From: Candidatus Altimarinota bacterium
GTDB taxonomy: Bacteria; Patescibacteriota; Gracilibacteria; BD1-5; UBA6164
Length of the DNA stretch: 64,000 nucleotides
Assembly: GCA_020629795.1 (NCBI GenBank)
Contig: JAHDCR010000003.1
Coordinates: 45,925 to 109,924, forward strand
Direction of reading: 5' to 3'
Below are positions 51,765 through 63,794 of the stretch, in pieces. Positions within the stretch are counted from its first letter, which is position 1. The number at the start of each line of letters is the position of its first letter. Below the pieces are notes generated by a model. It had not been told where the DNA came from and ran no database searches. It was given only the letters and a program-made list of their open reading frames with translations. A program made the translations under genes and the position numbers.

Positions 51765-52454
51765 ATGCACAAAAAAATGGAAGTATTACCAAATGGAGAA
51801 ATAATAATCAGACTACTTATTACTCTCGTAATTTGTATCGTGCTCTGACTCGAAAGAGAGCTCAAAAGTCAGCCAGCTGGAATCAGAACACACATCCTTA
51901 TCTGAGTGGGCTCGTGTCTGATTATGATACTTTCTATCCTTGTTCCGGAAATCTACAACTCAAATATAAATGATCCTGGAAGAATAGCAGCGCAAGTTAT
52001 TTCTTGAGTATGATTTTTATGAGCTTGAGCTATCATGAAAATCTGATTTGATACCAAGTGACTTACAACAGCAGCAAACATATGGGTAACAGCAGCAATT
52101 TGACTCTGTATTTGAGCTGGACTCTATATTCCGGGAATATTTACGGCTGGTATCATACTCTTAAACCTTGTCATTATAACGAAAGTAAAACAAAAATATC
52201 TACATACTCATAAATACTGTAGTATATTTATTACCTTTGATACAAAGCAAAAAACACTTGAAAGTATTTACAACAAAATCTCACTCGAACCAATAAAAAT
52301 TATATCGAAAAATATTAAAGAAACAGACTCAGGAGTGACGCTTGATATCATCTCAAAAATTCATCCAGATACGAATTTATTCCTTCTTAAGAAAAACATA
52401 GAAAAAATCACAAAAGCAAAGAAAATATCTATTTCTGAAAGTATGAATATATAA
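51765..52454 (+). CDS. MgtC/SapB-family membrane protein
   Basis: A 229-aa protein. The N-terminal membrane domain has the MgtC signature: IIIRLLITLVICIVLGLERE (Gly-Leu-Glu-Arg-Glu), PAGIRTHILIGVGSCLIMIL, RIAAQVISGVGFLGAGAIMK and LTTAANIWVTAAIGLCIGAG. A small ACT-like cytoplasmic domain follows (KYCSIFITFDTKQKTLESIY ... ISKIHPDTNLFLLKKNIEKI). MgtC proteins affect membrane potential and growth at low Mg2+. The start ATG gives MHKKMEVLPNGE; a second ATG four codons on is possible. A terminator follows. Confidence 0.9.
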
Positions 52455-52455
52455 A

Positions 52456-52484
52456 ATAAAATCCCTAATTAGGGATTTTATTTT
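52456..52484. terminator. Bidirectional intrinsic terminator
   Basis: AAATAAAATCCCTAATTAGGGATTTTATTT, a near-perfect palindrome between mgtC (+) and the convergent gene at 52478 (-). It includes the stop codon of the latter. Confidence 0.85.
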
Positions 52485-52840
52485 GTAACATGTTTTACAA
52501 AGCTTTCAACTATTTTTCTATATTGCTTTCACTGCTTCATTATAAATCTCTCATCAAGGTCTCTAAGCTCATGAACCAGCGTATTTCTAAATTTATGAAG
52601 TTCCCAAACTTCTTGGATATTTTTAATTTCTTGAGGATTTGATTTCAGTATTTCTCAGAAAGTACCTTGGTATCCAAGTTTTTTAAGTGTATGGTGATAA
52701 ATTTTATCATATTCGATTACTTGTTGTTTCGGAGAAAGTTTTTCAGCCTTTCATACAAAACAAACGAGTTCTTTACATGCCTTTTTATCAATTGTTTTGT
52801 TTTGCCCCCATCCAAAGAGCCATTTTATAAATCGTATCAT
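52478..52840 (-). CDS. Hypothetical HEPN-like small protein
   Basis: A 120-aa, helical, basic protein. It shows KKACKELVCFVGKAEKLSPK, a central IYHHTLKKLGYQGTFGEILK and a C-terminal WELHKFRNTLVHELRDLDER. The RNxxxH inside this last block is the typical HEPN ribonuclease/nucleotide-binding motif (R-x4-6-H), so a HEPN fold is a reasonable guess. It is the last gene of the lepA operon, 5 bp after the PH-domain gene. No toxin-antitoxin partner is seen. Confidence 0.6.
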
Positions 52841-52845
52841 AATAC

Positions 52846-53793
52846 CTATATATCAAATCAAATAAGAAGCGTCGCATCATAGTCTCACATATTTTCAAAC
52901 TTGGATTCCAAATACTCATGTACTTGCAAACCAGGTGAACTTGATGAAACTTTTTTTCTCTGAATTTCATGAAATTCAACCACAGGAAAAACTACCTTTT
53001 CACCAGATTGCATCACAATAGCTTCGTCTGGATCCCTGAAAGTACTGTCATGTGTCGCAGCAAAGAGAACCTGTCGTCGCAAACACTCATGTACTCCATG
53101 ATTTCTCTCTTCTTCATTTTCAAAAATATATCGTCTATCAGAGTCGTCTAACTCTATTACCTCTTTAATTCCCTGAATATTTAAAAGTATTTGTTTTTCT
53201 TTCTGCGTAGCCTGCTGGAGTGTTTCTGGTGTTTCATCTTTTAAATTTACACTTGAATCCTCAACTTTGGAAAATGACTGAGGTTGCATCAGATCTTCTA
53301 GTTTCGTAATGTGTTTTCTTTCTGCATCAGTGAAGTTATGAAGCGCATTAATTATCTTATAGACTTTTTCAATATTTGGTATAGCTCGCGCTTCTAAGTC
53401 CCCTACAGCACCAGCACTACTTCTCGCAAAAAATGTCCCATAGCCAAGAGCATAATGCAGGATATTATTTTTAGAAAAAGCAGTGTCTCTGATGTTTTTA
53501 TAATGAATCGACATATGAAACTTTGAAAAAAGTCCATTTCTTACTTTTACTATTATTTTTTCATTTGAAACTATGAAATATGATTTCACCCAAAAGAAAT
53601 AATACCAAGCAAAAATAATCAGAGCTCCTATTCACAGTAAAAATCCAGTCAAAAATAAGCTCCACTGCAGAATAAAATTTCCCACTATAATTATCAAGAG
53701 AATGTATGGTATATACACCGAAAGGAAACTACATACCAAAACTATGATATGTTGATGCGTTTTATAGAGGATTGTATCTGTATAGTGTTGCAT
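52846..53793 (-). CDS. Two-helix membrane protein with bacterial PH-like domain
   Basis: A 315-aa protein. Two N-terminal helices (IIVLVCSFLSVYIPYILLII, TGFLLGIGALIIFAWYYFFW) lead into a PH-like domain (YFIVSNEKIIVKVRNGLFSK, MSIHYKNIRDTAFSKNN). A helical segment and a C-terminal acidic region (EDSSVNLKDETPETLQQATQ, LDDSDRRYIFENEEERNHGV) follow, ending with FENMGDYDATLLIGFDI after a TGA. This bPH2-type organisation is common in CPR and Firmicutes and usually marks membrane-associated regulators. The start is the ATG at 53793, 5 bp from the FMN reductase stop. Confidence 0.75.
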
Positions 53794-53798
53794 AAGAT

Positions 53799-54311
53799 TT
53801 AAAGTAAAATAATCTTTTGTGCTAATTCGTCGAGTTTACTTAAAAGCTTATCATTTACAATCTTCCCCTCCTTAAAATCACTCGCGTGGGAGTACGGGGT
53901 AGGCATAAGATTTGTCGTTGCATACTCAAACTGCAAGGCATTAAATAAATCTCTACTAGCTAAATACGCGTTTGCTCAGCCCGAGTTTACTATCGCTCAT
54001 ACAGTTTTTCACTTGAGCATGTCCCCTGCAATATCTATAAAGTTTTTCAGGACTCAGCTCATAGAAAATTGATATACTGGCATCCCAAAAATAACAGCGT
54101 CAGAGCTTCAAATCAGTTTTGCGACATCAATAACCTGGCTTGAATAATCCTCAAGTGGCCTCCCATCACAAAAATCCATCTTTACATTTTTTAAATCAAC
54201 ATAGTGCACATGTATTCCCAGAGCATCGCACTTCTCAGCAAAAGCTCGACAAACTATCGCAGTGCGACTCCCCACTCTAAGTGAACTCTGTATTACTGTT
54301 ATTTTTTTCAT
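53799..54311 (-). CDS. NADPH-dependent FMN reductase-like flavoprotein
   Basis: A 170-aa flavodoxin-fold protein: MKKITVIQSSLRVGSRTAIV (phosphate-binding loop SSLRxGSRT), VHYVDLKNVKMDFCDGRPLE, DAVIFGMPVYQFSMSGVLKN (the PxYxxSxxGxLKN signature), FIDIAGDMLKGKTVGAIVNS and NAYLASRDLFNALQFEYATT. It is expected to bind FMN and pass electrons from NAD(P)H to small acceptors. It follows lepA after about 33 bp and precedes the PH-domain gene. Confidence 0.87.
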
Positions 54312-54344
54312 ATTTTACTTCTTTACCATATAAGGATTTTGAGT

Positions 54345-56228
54345 TTATTTTTTGAGCAAATTAACAAACGCTTCAGATGGAAGGCTCACTTTCCCAAATT
54401 GTTTCATTTTCTTCTTCCCTTTCTTTTGTTTATCAAGAAGTTTATTTTTACGTGAAACATCTCATCCATAGAGTCCAGCAGTAACATCCTTACGGAAAGC
54501 TGAGAGAGTTTCGCGGGCAACAACAGAGGCTCCAATGGCAGCTTGAATAGGGATTGCAAACTGCGCTCGTGGGACTACCTCTTTGAGGTTTTTCACTATT
54601 TTCCCACCGATATATCTCGCTTGCTCTCTGTGACACATGAGTGAGAGCGCTGCAACTCTCTCCCCTGCTATAAGAATATCAAGTTTTACGAGGTCATCCT
54701 CGCTGTATTTTATAAATTCATAATTGAGAGAACCGTAGCCACTTGAGAGAGATTTCATTTCATCATAAAAATCTCCGATAAGCTCAGACATAGGAAGCTC
54801 GTATGTGAGCATAGTTCGAGTCGTATCAATAAATTGCTGATTTTTAAATACTCCTCTTCGTTCCTGACAGAGCGTCATAAGCGCACCAACATAGTCTTTT
54901 GGAGTAATTATTTCTATCTTTGCTATTGGCTCAGATATAGCTTCACAGGTTTCTCGAGGTGGAAGATCCTCTGGGTTTGAGACTTTGAGGATCGTTTTCG
55001 TCTTTCCTTCGTGCTCAATCAGTTCTGGGAGGAGTCTTGAGTATTCTGACGCTTTATCTCCATACATTCGCACATGGTAAGTAACTTGTGGAGAGGTCAT
55101 GATAACATCCATATTGAACTCTCTAAAAAGTCGCTCTTTTACAATATCTAGATGGAGAAGTCCAAGGAAACCACATCTAAATCATTGTCCTAATGCTGTT
55201 GAAGACTCTGATTCTGTTTGCAGCGCAGAGTCATTGAGAACGAGTTTTTCCATAGCATCAGCCAGCTGCGGATATTCATCAGTAGCCATTGGAAATATAC
55301 CCGCATAAATGAAGGGTGTTACTTTTTTAAACCCCTCAATTGCTTTCGCATTTTCTGGCTTTTCTTTTGGTCCTGAAACATTTTCTGGTTTCCAAAGTGT
55401 ATCTCCGACTTTTGCATCACGAATAGATTTAAGTCCAGTTACAACATATCCAACAGATCCATTGTCTATTACTTGGCTACTCGTATATGTTGGAGCAAAA
55501 TACCCAACATCAAGTGCTTCGATTTTTTTCCCTGTATTAAGGAAATGAAGTGTATCTCATTTTTTAATCTGACCTGAAAATACTTTAACATAGGACACAA
55601 CTCCCCTATATGAATCATACTGACTATCGAAAACTAGGGCTTTAAGCTCTTGTTTTTCTACATCAAGTTCTCCTTTATAAACTTCTGGTTTCGGAATTCG
55701 CTCCATCACTGCATCCAAAATAGTTTCAACATTTTGACCTGTCTTTGCTGATACTGGGATGATATCCTCTTTATCGCAGCCTAACAGGTTCATTATTTCC
55801 TCAGAGACTCTTTCAGGATCTGCAGCTGGGAGATCGATTTTATTGAGTACTGGAATTATTTCTAAATCATTTTCAATAGCGAGATATACGTTGGAGAGTG
55901 TTTGCGCTTCGATCCCCTGAGACGCGTCAACTACGAGTAAACATCACTCTACCGAAGCAAGACTTCGTGAAACTTCATACTGAAAATCCACGTGTCCTGG
56001 AGTATCAATAATATTATATTGATAACCTTTCCAGTTCATTCGCACTGGTTGCAGTTTAATCGTAATACCTCTTTCTTGCTCTAGTTCCATTGTATCGAGC
56101 ATCTGACCGTGTTTCATATCTCGTTTTTCAAGTGTCCCGGTAATCTCTAGGAGTCTGTCGGCTAATGTTGATTTCCCATGATCAATATGGGCTATAATAC
56201 AAAAATTTCTAATTTTATTTAAATCCAT
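54345..56228 (-). CDS. lepA: Elongation factor 4 (LepA), ribosome back-translocase GTPase
   Basis: A 627-aa translational GTPase. G1 is [20 protein letters not shown] and G2 is [16 protein letters not shown]3 is [17 protein letters not shown], and the NKxD region lies in the part broken by TGA in the track. It continues with [16 protein letters not shown]-like G5, the EF-G-like domains and the LepA-specific C-terminus ([40 protein letters not shown]). It remobilises stalled or mistranslocated ribosomes. Its upstream GAGAGGAAC is one of the few Shine-Dalgarno-like sequences in the window. It heads a four-gene operon. Confidence 0.96.
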
Positions 56229-56297
56229 GTTCCTCTCGCGCGTTAGCTGTTAAAATTTCGCTTAGTATAGTGAGAGAACGGTAAATGTAAATCAAAA

Positions 56298-58931
56298 CTA
56301 CGGAAGAATCAGTGTGATTTTATGTTTCACAGAGAATTGCTGCAAATATATAGAAAATATTTCTCTAGAAACTCATCTGTAGCTCGTTGATAACATATGT
56401 AGGAGCATACAGATTCAAAGAAATATGAGAGCTGAAACAAAAAGAATCTTTTGCTTAATCGTGAGCTTATCTTCTGTTTCTGGAGCTGATGTGGAACTCT
56501 CTTTTAGTACTAGTTTTGGTGAAACTCTTACGTAATTTGATGAAGATGCATTTCTTGATGAAGCTTTTTTAACGACAAACCAAAAAGCTCTTTTCTCTGC
56601 AAGAATTGTAAAAGTTCAAGACCTTTCTACGAATATCTCATCTCCTGTATCTAACAAAATTTTAGTATCAAAAATATAGTCTCAGGCTAAAAAATCTTTT
56701 GAGACGATTCTATATTTTCCCTTTTTATCAACTTTTTGTGTATATAATTTTTCTCACTTTAGATATATCTCTACCATGCTTCCTATAGGTGCGCTACCTG
56801 ATATTCGCAGTCCATCATATTTGAGCGGGAGGAAGTTCTGAGTAAATTTTATTGTATTACTATTTGTGGCAGCCTTTCAATCTTGAGTCTTTTTATTTTC
56901 AGTAGAGGAAGAGCCTGCAGAAATTAGAACATAAAATATTTTCTGCTTATCCTCAACTGAAAACATTATCTCATGCATTCATTCTCACTCGACCCATATA
57001 CCTGCTGGATTGAGTTTTCGTGAAAATATTTCTCCATTTAATTTCCATGTATATTCTAAACCTTTAGTATTTCACTCAACGATTCACTGAAGATTAATAG
57101 AACACTTATCCACTCACTGGCAACTCAATGTGCTTCAAGAAAGAGTCTTATTTTTAGAAATTTTTCACTGAAGCTCTATTCATAACGAAATATCCTGAAG
57201 AGTATTTTCTTCTAGGGTCTCTTCTAATATCTCAAATTCTTTTACAGATTCTCATTCTCATTCTAGAGATAGGTTTTCACTTTTTGGATGAACTGTAAAA
57301 GGAAAAATAATAAAATTATCTTCGTAATTACTGTCATATACTTTAAGAGATAATTCATGAACTCAATCTGGTAGCTGAACGTAAGATGGATTACACTTAT
57401 GGAGGGTCATAGGGTGAGAATATGTTCCTCAAGCAAAGTTCCAAAAGCATTTTTCGTCATTATACTTAGGACTGTATTTGAGATTTATTTTACAACTATC
57501 TTTTACGCAGTAATAGTCAAAATTACTTCAAATAAGTCATGATTGTACTATGAAATTTGATGATCAAACAGATATTCTAGGCTTATCACTAGAGCTTAGG
57601 AAGGAGGAGTTGGTCAAAGAATATGTTGAAATAACGGGAACTATAGGATTATATATCTCTATTTTCTTTTGAGTTAATCTGTCAGGATAATCCTCGTGAT
57701 ATATACTAAAAGTAATTTCAAAGCTTCATTTTGGAAATTTTATCGTGCTTGGATTACATTTTCCTTCTTCTCAAAAGTCTACTCAATTTACACCAAAATC
57801 TATTACACAAACATAGTCTCTTTCTGGAAACTCATCGCTAAAGCTCTCTCGTAAGTCAAAATTTACCTTACATTCTTCCTGATCTGTATCACAATAGTAC
57901 ATATCTTCTTCATTTAATTCAGTAATATAGCTTGGTCGTTGCAAGCTATATTTTATTTCAGGAAGCTCTACTTCTTCCTGTGAAAATATATTTAAAGAGC
58001 TACTACTAGAACTTATGATTTTTTCTTCTTCTCCTTCTTCTTCTTTAGGTAATAATTCTGGATAATTATTTTCTATAATAATTTTCTTTTCTGAAAATAC
58101 AGTTACATCGTCTACATGAAATATTTTAAATACCACTTCATAGGTTCAACTTGGAAAAATTACTGTATTTGGATTACACTTTTCCTCTTCTCAAAATATT
58201 ACTCAGTCAACTCCAAAATCTATTTCACAACTATAATCTTTTTCTGGATTAGTATCAGTAAAGCTATCCCGAATATCAAAATTTACTTTACATTCTTCTT
58301 TTCGATTATCGCAGATATAGGTATTTCATGATCAAGAAAGTGAAATATAACTTGGTCTTTGGAACCACAATAATACCTCTGGGGCTAACAATTTTTCTTC
58401 TCAAAGTTTTTTTTTGGGAGTATTTATAACTGGAGTAAAAATATCCTCACGAGTAGTAGAAGTAATAATAACTTCGTCAGAAATAAGTACTTCTCAAGAT
58501 ATCAGTACTTCATCTGAAATAAGACTGTTATCTAATATCTTGAAACTATCTTTGATTTCAAACTGTATAGCTTCTCATTTTATAGTTTTTTCATAGCTTA
58601 TTTGATCTACGAGTTGTCAATTAGTATCTTTTAAAAATACGTCTTCATTACTATTATTGAGTATAAGTTTTGTCTCAGGTCTAGAAAAAATTTGTTGCTC
58701 TCAAGATTTTAAAATCTCATTAGACTCAATAAGATACTCTTTTGATGTATCAGAGAGTATGTAGCCAGAGAGTGATAATGCATTTTGTGAAGTATTTTGA
58801 ATCGTTATATACTCAAGATTTTTATCATCTATTGTATTAGGAAATACTTCTACAATTTGAAAATTTCCATAACTCTGAGTCCAAAGTCATAGAAAGAGAA
58901 TACAAAAAAATAGCTTCCATAAATTTTGCAT
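56298..58931 (-). CDS. Surface protein with lamin-tail domain and repeated acidic modules, C-terminal anchor
   Basis: An 877-aa secreted protein. A signal peptide (MQNLWKLFFCILFLGLWTQS) is followed by a lamin-tail-type domain (FQIVEVFPNTIDDKNLEYIT, LSGYILSDTS). Three related modules come next, each with a Cys-containing core: VNFDIRDSFTDTNPEKDYSC; VNFDLRESFSDEFPERDYVC; and a diverged third with YCVKDSCKINLKYSPKYND. Acidic linkers separate them. An Ig/carboxypeptidase-like module (LRISGSAPIGSMVEIYLKGE, GKYRIVSKDFLAGDY) and a C-terminal membrane helix (IKQKILFVSALIFLGICMLL) with a short tail close the protein. It is probably displayed on the cell surface for adhesion or wall binding. Confidence 0.82.
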
Positions 58932-59021
58932 TTATCGAAACTAATTATTTTTTGTTTTATATCAAGATAAAAGCCTTAAAATAGCTAAAATATTTAATAT
59001 AAATTTAATAATTACTGAAAA

Positions 59022-60047
59022 CTATCGAAAGAATTTAGACCAAATAAAGCGAGTGAGTACATTCATCCCATTTGAAATTTTTTGTCCTTTTGCGAGCGAA
59101 TACTCTGTATATTTGATATGAACAGGTACCTCTTTATAACGAAGTTTCTTTTGCGCGATGATATCAATAATCTCAGATGCGTGTCACATACCATCTATCG
59201 TGATTACTATGTCTTGTAGTGCTGATTTTTTGATATATCTGTAGCCATTATGGGTATCTGAGAGTTTAATTTGACTCAGAAAAAATGTGAATATTATTCA
59301 TAACTTTAATACTATTTTCTTTTTGAGGCTGACATTCGTTTTACTTTCAGAGAGGAATCTAGAACCTAATAAAATATCAATTTCGTCACTCGCATTTTCT
59401 CGGAATTTCTGAATATCTGCAATATCATGTTGCCCATCACTATCATAGGTCACAACATACCCTATATCTCATCAAAATCTTCGTACGTATTCAAAACCAG
59501 TTTCTAGAGCTGCTCATTGCCCTCTATTTTTATAGTGATGGAGCACTATAATTTTATCTCAAAACGTATCTAAAATACTGCGAGAATTATCTCGAGAACC
59601 ATCGTTTACTACTACAATATTTGAAAATCCAGCTTCTAATACTCTTGAAATAGTTTTTTCTAAAACTTCTCACTCATTGTACGCTGGGATGATGAAAATT
59701 TCTGAAGCATTAAACTCAGATTTTCCTGCATTTTGTATGGCAATTTCACGAACAAGTTTTGTTATATCTTCTTTATTTTCTTCTAACTTACGTAATAACA
59801 ATAAAACGAAATAAATGAGAAAAATTATAGAAACATATACGAGTAAATCAGCTCCGCGCTGTAGACCGAAAATATTTCATAGAGCTGTGAGCACTCATGG
59901 GAAAAATGTAAACACCATCAGTCCAAGTCATATAGACAAGAATACTAGAAAATGTAGCGCATTAAATTTTTGTCTTCGGGCAATATCAAGTCACAGGAGA
60001 AATATAATAATTCAGGATATGACAAAAAATATATCTAAAAAATTCAT
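59022..60047 (-). CDS. GT2 glycosyltransferase fused to DUF2304-like membrane domain
   Basis: A 341-aa protein. The first 110 residues hold three helices (FLDIFFVISGIIIFLLGLDI, LVFLSIGLGLMVFTFFPGVL, LLVYVSIIFLIYFVLLLLRK), like DUF2304 modules often encoded next to dolichol-phosphate-mannose-synthase-like GT2s. The GT2 domain follows: IFIIPAYNEGEVLEKTISRV, IVVVNDGSRDNSRSILDTFG, VVTYDSDGQHDIADIQKFRE (DxD-like) and LSDTHNGYRYIKKSAL. It probably makes a polyprenyl-phosphate sugar for surface glycan assembly. Confidence 0.9.
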
Positions 60048-60150
60048 GATGTTTTTATTCTATGTATTAGCGTCATTGTAGAGAAAGAGCTCTTGAAGTA
60101 AAGAATTATATTAGTATACTTAGTTTTTTACTTTTTCACTTACTAATTTT

Positions 60151-60585
60151 ATGACTGCATCATATGAGGGAATAAAGGAGTGTTATTATCGAGTTTCAGC
60201 AAAAGCTCTTATACGAAACAATGAATGAAAATTCGCTATGAGTAAAGAACATACTGGTAAGTGGGATATTCCATGAGGTGGAATTGATCACTGAGAAGAT
60301 CCTCATACTGCTCTCAAGAGAGAAATCATGGAAGAGATGGGACTCACTGTTATTAAAATATCATCTCAACCTGTCTATACATACCTTGCTGAAAGTTCTT
60401 GAATCGCAAGTCCAAAGAGACCAATATGCATGCTTATATTTGAAGCTGAAGTTGAAGATTTTGAGTTTATTCCAAGTGATGAATGCACGGAAATAGCATT
60501 TGTAACAGCAAAAGAAGCTCAAAATTTAGATCTATATCATCCAAATATTAGTGTAATGAAAGAAATAGAAAAACAGGAAGCTTAA
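60151..60585 (+). CDS. Nudix hydrolase
   Basis: A 144-aa Nudix protein with a complete box, GGGIDHGEDPHTALKREIME followed by EMG (Gx5Ex7REUxEExGU). It starts MTASYEGIKECYYRVSAKAL and ends EIEKQEA. It hydrolyses a nucleoside diphosphate linked to another group, such as an oxidised nucleotide or ADP-ribose; the substrate cannot be read from sequence. The stop overlaps that of the convergent gene by 2 bp inside a palindrome, so both proteins end in KQEA. Confidence 0.92.
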
Positions 60586-60600
60586 GCTTCCTGTTTTTTA
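60568..60600. terminator. Palindromic terminator encoding both C-termini
   Basis: AAAACAGGAAGCTTAAGCTTCCTGTTTT is a perfect palindrome centred on the two stop codons (TTAA). It gives KQEA as the last residues of both convergent proteins and a strong hairpin with T tails in each direction. Confidence 0.9.
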
Positions 60601-61004
60601 TTCCAATATGAGTCAAACAACTCACTATATTTTAGAAAAATCTCTCATCAAATATGCACTTCAGCGCTCATCTCTTGAGTATCAAAAACAATAACTCGAG
60701 TAGAATCTAAAAACACAATATCTCAATCAAGTTTTTCATCAGTTTGGATATGTTTAATTTCTTTCAAATATCCTGAATAATCTTTATGTTTTTCACTATC
60801 AAAATTTTTAAGAGTGAGTCTCAGAGATTTTAAAGAGATATTTTTATCTACTCGGGTTTGCATAAATTTTTCTGCAAAATCATCTCAAAAATAATACACG
60901 AGAGGTTTTCCAGTAAGTATACTTTTAAACTCTCCCGATGTATTTTCATCTAGAAAATTATACAGTAATTTTCTTATATTTTCGCTTCCGTTTATTCTTC
61001 TCAT
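60582..61004 (-). CDS. Hypothetical protein resembling TrmB-type regulator C-terminal domain
   Basis: A 140-aa protein, MRRINGSENIRKLLYNFLDE, with FKSILTGKPLVYYFGDDFAE, LDGDIVFLDSTRVIVFDTQE and a C-terminal EIFLKYSELFDSYW. The strand pattern VFLDSTRVIVFD...AEVHIGGEIFLKYSELFDSYW is like the C-terminal effector part of TrmB-family regulators found in CPR. No DNA-binding domain is present. It starts inside the 3' end of recG (13-bp overlap), so it is co-translated with recG. Confidence 0.6.
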
Positions 61005-63016
61005 TTTGCATCTTTAGTTTCAAACATTTCTTCAATATCCTCTCGAATCTGACTTACAAGCGTTAAATCAGATATATCTGCCATTTTGAGATCTGGAATC
61101 CCTGATTGTCTGACTCAGTACACCTCTCAAGGTCCTCTGATTTCTAAATCTATTTCCGAAAGTTCAAATCCATCATTGGTTCGCTCCATAGCCTTGAGCC
61201 TATCTGTTGGTTGCCCTGATGTCGGAAAGAGATAACAGTATGATTGGTGTGATCATCTCCCGACTCGACCTCTGATTTGATGCAGGGATGAGAGTCCAAA
61301 TCTCTCAGCTCACTCGATACACATAATAGTTGCATTTGGTACATCAACTCATACCTCTATTACTGTAGTACTGGAAAGTATTTGTATTTCGTTTGCTACA
61401 AACTGCTGCATAATAGCTTCTTTTTCTTTGGCTTTCATCTTTCCATGAATGAGTCCAACTTTAAATGGTGCATATATAGACTGAAGGGTCTCATAGGTAT
61501 TTACCGCATTGGCTAAATCTATTTTTTCTGATTCTTCGACCAGTGGAGAAACCCAGAATACTTGTCTTCCCTGCTCAATTTGGTTTCGCACAAAGAGCTC
61601 TATTTCCTGTCTTTGTGTGTCATTTTTTGCTACCTTAGTATGAATTTCTTTTCTTCCTTTTGGGTATTCTCTGATGATGGATAAATCCTGATCTCCGTAG
61701 AGCGTAAGAGCAAGGGTTCTAGGTATTGGAGTGGCTGTCATATTGAGATTATGTGGCACCACTCATGATAGGTTTCAAAGTCATCACTCTAAAACTCCCC
61801 TTTGATGCACTCCAAATCTATGCTGCTCATCAATAATTACAAAACCAAGATTCGCAAAAAATACATCCTCTTGCACAAGTGCGTGCGTTCCGATAATCAC
61901 GTCCACATTTCCAGCTTTGAGATCTGTTTTGATATTTTTTTTGTCTCCTGCTTTCGTACTTCAAACTAATAAGTGAGATGTAAGTCAAAATTCTATGAGC
62001 ATATTCTGAGTACTGGCAAAATGCTGACGAGCCAGTATTTCAGTAGGAGCCATAATCGCTACTTGGATTTTATTTCCTGATTTTTCACTCATCTTAATAG
62101 CGTGTATTGTCGCAATAAGAGATACTATAGTCTTTCCTGTTCCAACATCTCACTCGAGCAGTCGCTGCATAGAGTGATTTTTTTCCATATCTTTAAGCAC
62201 CTGAAACAGGGCTACTTTTTGTCCTCCCGTGAGATCAAAAGGAATATGTGAAAATATTTCTTTTACATAATCAGCATCAAGCCCGATAGGTATAGATTTT
62301 CACTCTGATTCATCAAAGCGCTTATGCTTCTGTGAGATTGCTGTATAATTGATATTATACAGCTCCTCATAGGCTAAGCGAACTTTAGCTACCTCAACGT
62401 CATGAGAATTTTTTGGAAAATGAATCCTATGAAAGGCATCTTTTCTGCTAATAAAATTGTATTTTTTCAGTAAATGGTCTGGAAGTGTTTCAGGAATATC
62501 TGAAATATAAGACTCAAGATTTCACATTTTAGATTCTATCCATCTCCCTGGTATATACTGCGCGTCACTATATATGGGTACTATTCCTCCAGCTATTTTT
62601 GAGAGATCTGTTTCTGGCTCTGGAGAGTTAAAACTTACTTTTCCATAGTTATACTTTACCTTTCCAGATAGAAGTATTTTTTTTCATGTAAATGATTTCA
62701 GCTGACTTGCTAAGTATTTTCTGTTAAACCAAACAGCTTCAGCAAGAAATCCATTTTTATCCTCGATAATTGCTTTTGTGAGAAGTTTATTTCATCCAGT
62801 TCGTGTTGTCTCAAGACTTACGAGCGTTACAAGAATAGTATTTTTTTCCTTAAGATTAATCATCGAAAAATTATCCAGTACCTGAGATCTGTCCTCATAC
62901 TCTCTTGGGAAAAATTTAAGCATATCAAAAACTGTAGAAATTCATCACTTTTCTAGCGCTTTGATATAATTATCCGTTGTTCTGAGAATCGATTTCGTAA
63001 GTGTTGTTTTTAGCAT
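60992..63016 (-). CDS. recG: ATP-dependent DNA helicase RecG
   Basis: A 674-aa helicase that remodels stalled forks and Holliday junctions. The N-terminal wedge/OB domain is followed by the helicase motifs: FDLTGGQKVALFQVLKDMEK (Q-like), LLEGDVGTGKTIVSLIATIH (I; the first Gly is TGA), MAPTEILARQHF (Ia), IIGTHALVQE, FVIIDEQHRFGVHQR (II, DEQH), MTATPIPRTLALTLYG (III), LIHGKMKAKEKEAIMQQF and a TVIEVGVDVPNA-like region. Length fits the family (about 690 aa). The C-terminal codons overlap the next gene. Confidence 0.95.
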
Positions 63017-63107
63017 ATGTGTATTATATAAAAATAGAGACTTTTTCAAAGCTTGCATTTTAGGTATTTTTTTATACTATCTGCGAGTAAAAATTTAACG
63101 CGCGTAT

Positions 63108-63794
63108 ATGCAAAAACTCCTAGATAAATACTCAATTGAACTCTCACCTGAAGAGCTTGTGAAATTTGAAAAATTTCTTGAAATCTTTATGGAAACAAAC
63201 TCTCAAATCAATCTCTCAGCCATTAGAGATGCTGAAGGAATTATTGAAAAGCATTTCATAGACTCTATCATGCTAGCCGTGTTTATGGATATCGAGTGAA
63301 AAGTCGCTGATATGTGAACTGGTGGATGATTTCCAGGAATTCCACTTGCCATTACTCATCCTGATGCTGATTTTACCCTCATAGACTCAGTAGGAAAAAA
63401 ACTTAAATGTGTTGATGACTTTGCCACTCAGCTTGAACTCGATAATGTCGAAACTCTCAACGGGAGAGCTGAGGAAATTGGAAAAGATCTGGAGCACAGA
63501 GAACAATATGACTTAGTAGTATCCAGAGCAACTGCTTATTTCCCTACACTTCTTGAATATGTAGTTCCCCTACTCAAAGTTGGTTGAATATTTGCAGCGT
63601 ATAAGCTCGACGACAAAGAGGAACTCAAGTCAGCAAAAAAAGCACTTTCAAGACTCTGAGCAAAAATCCTAAAAGTAAAAAACTATAGACTCGCAGACCA
63701 AGAAAGAACGATAGTGTTTATAGAAAAAATTACTAAAACTCATTTAAAATACCCACGTAAAGTTTGAATACCACTTAAAGAACCGATCAAATAA
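63108..63794 (+). CDS. rsmG: 16S rRNA m7G527 methyltransferase RsmG (GidB)
   Basis: A 228-aa SAM-dependent methyltransferase. It has TNSQINLSAIRDAEGIIEKH (N-L-S/T signature), HFIDSIMLA, the SAM loop VADMGTGGGFPGIPLAITHP (two Gly encoded by TGA), LIDSVGKKLKCVDDFATQLE, NVETLNGRAEEIG and LVVSRATAYFPTLLEYVVPL. It methylates G527 in the 530 loop of 16S rRNA. It is divergent from recG with a 91-bp gap. Its Gly-rich loop is one of the best proofs that TGA is glycine here. Confidence 0.96.
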
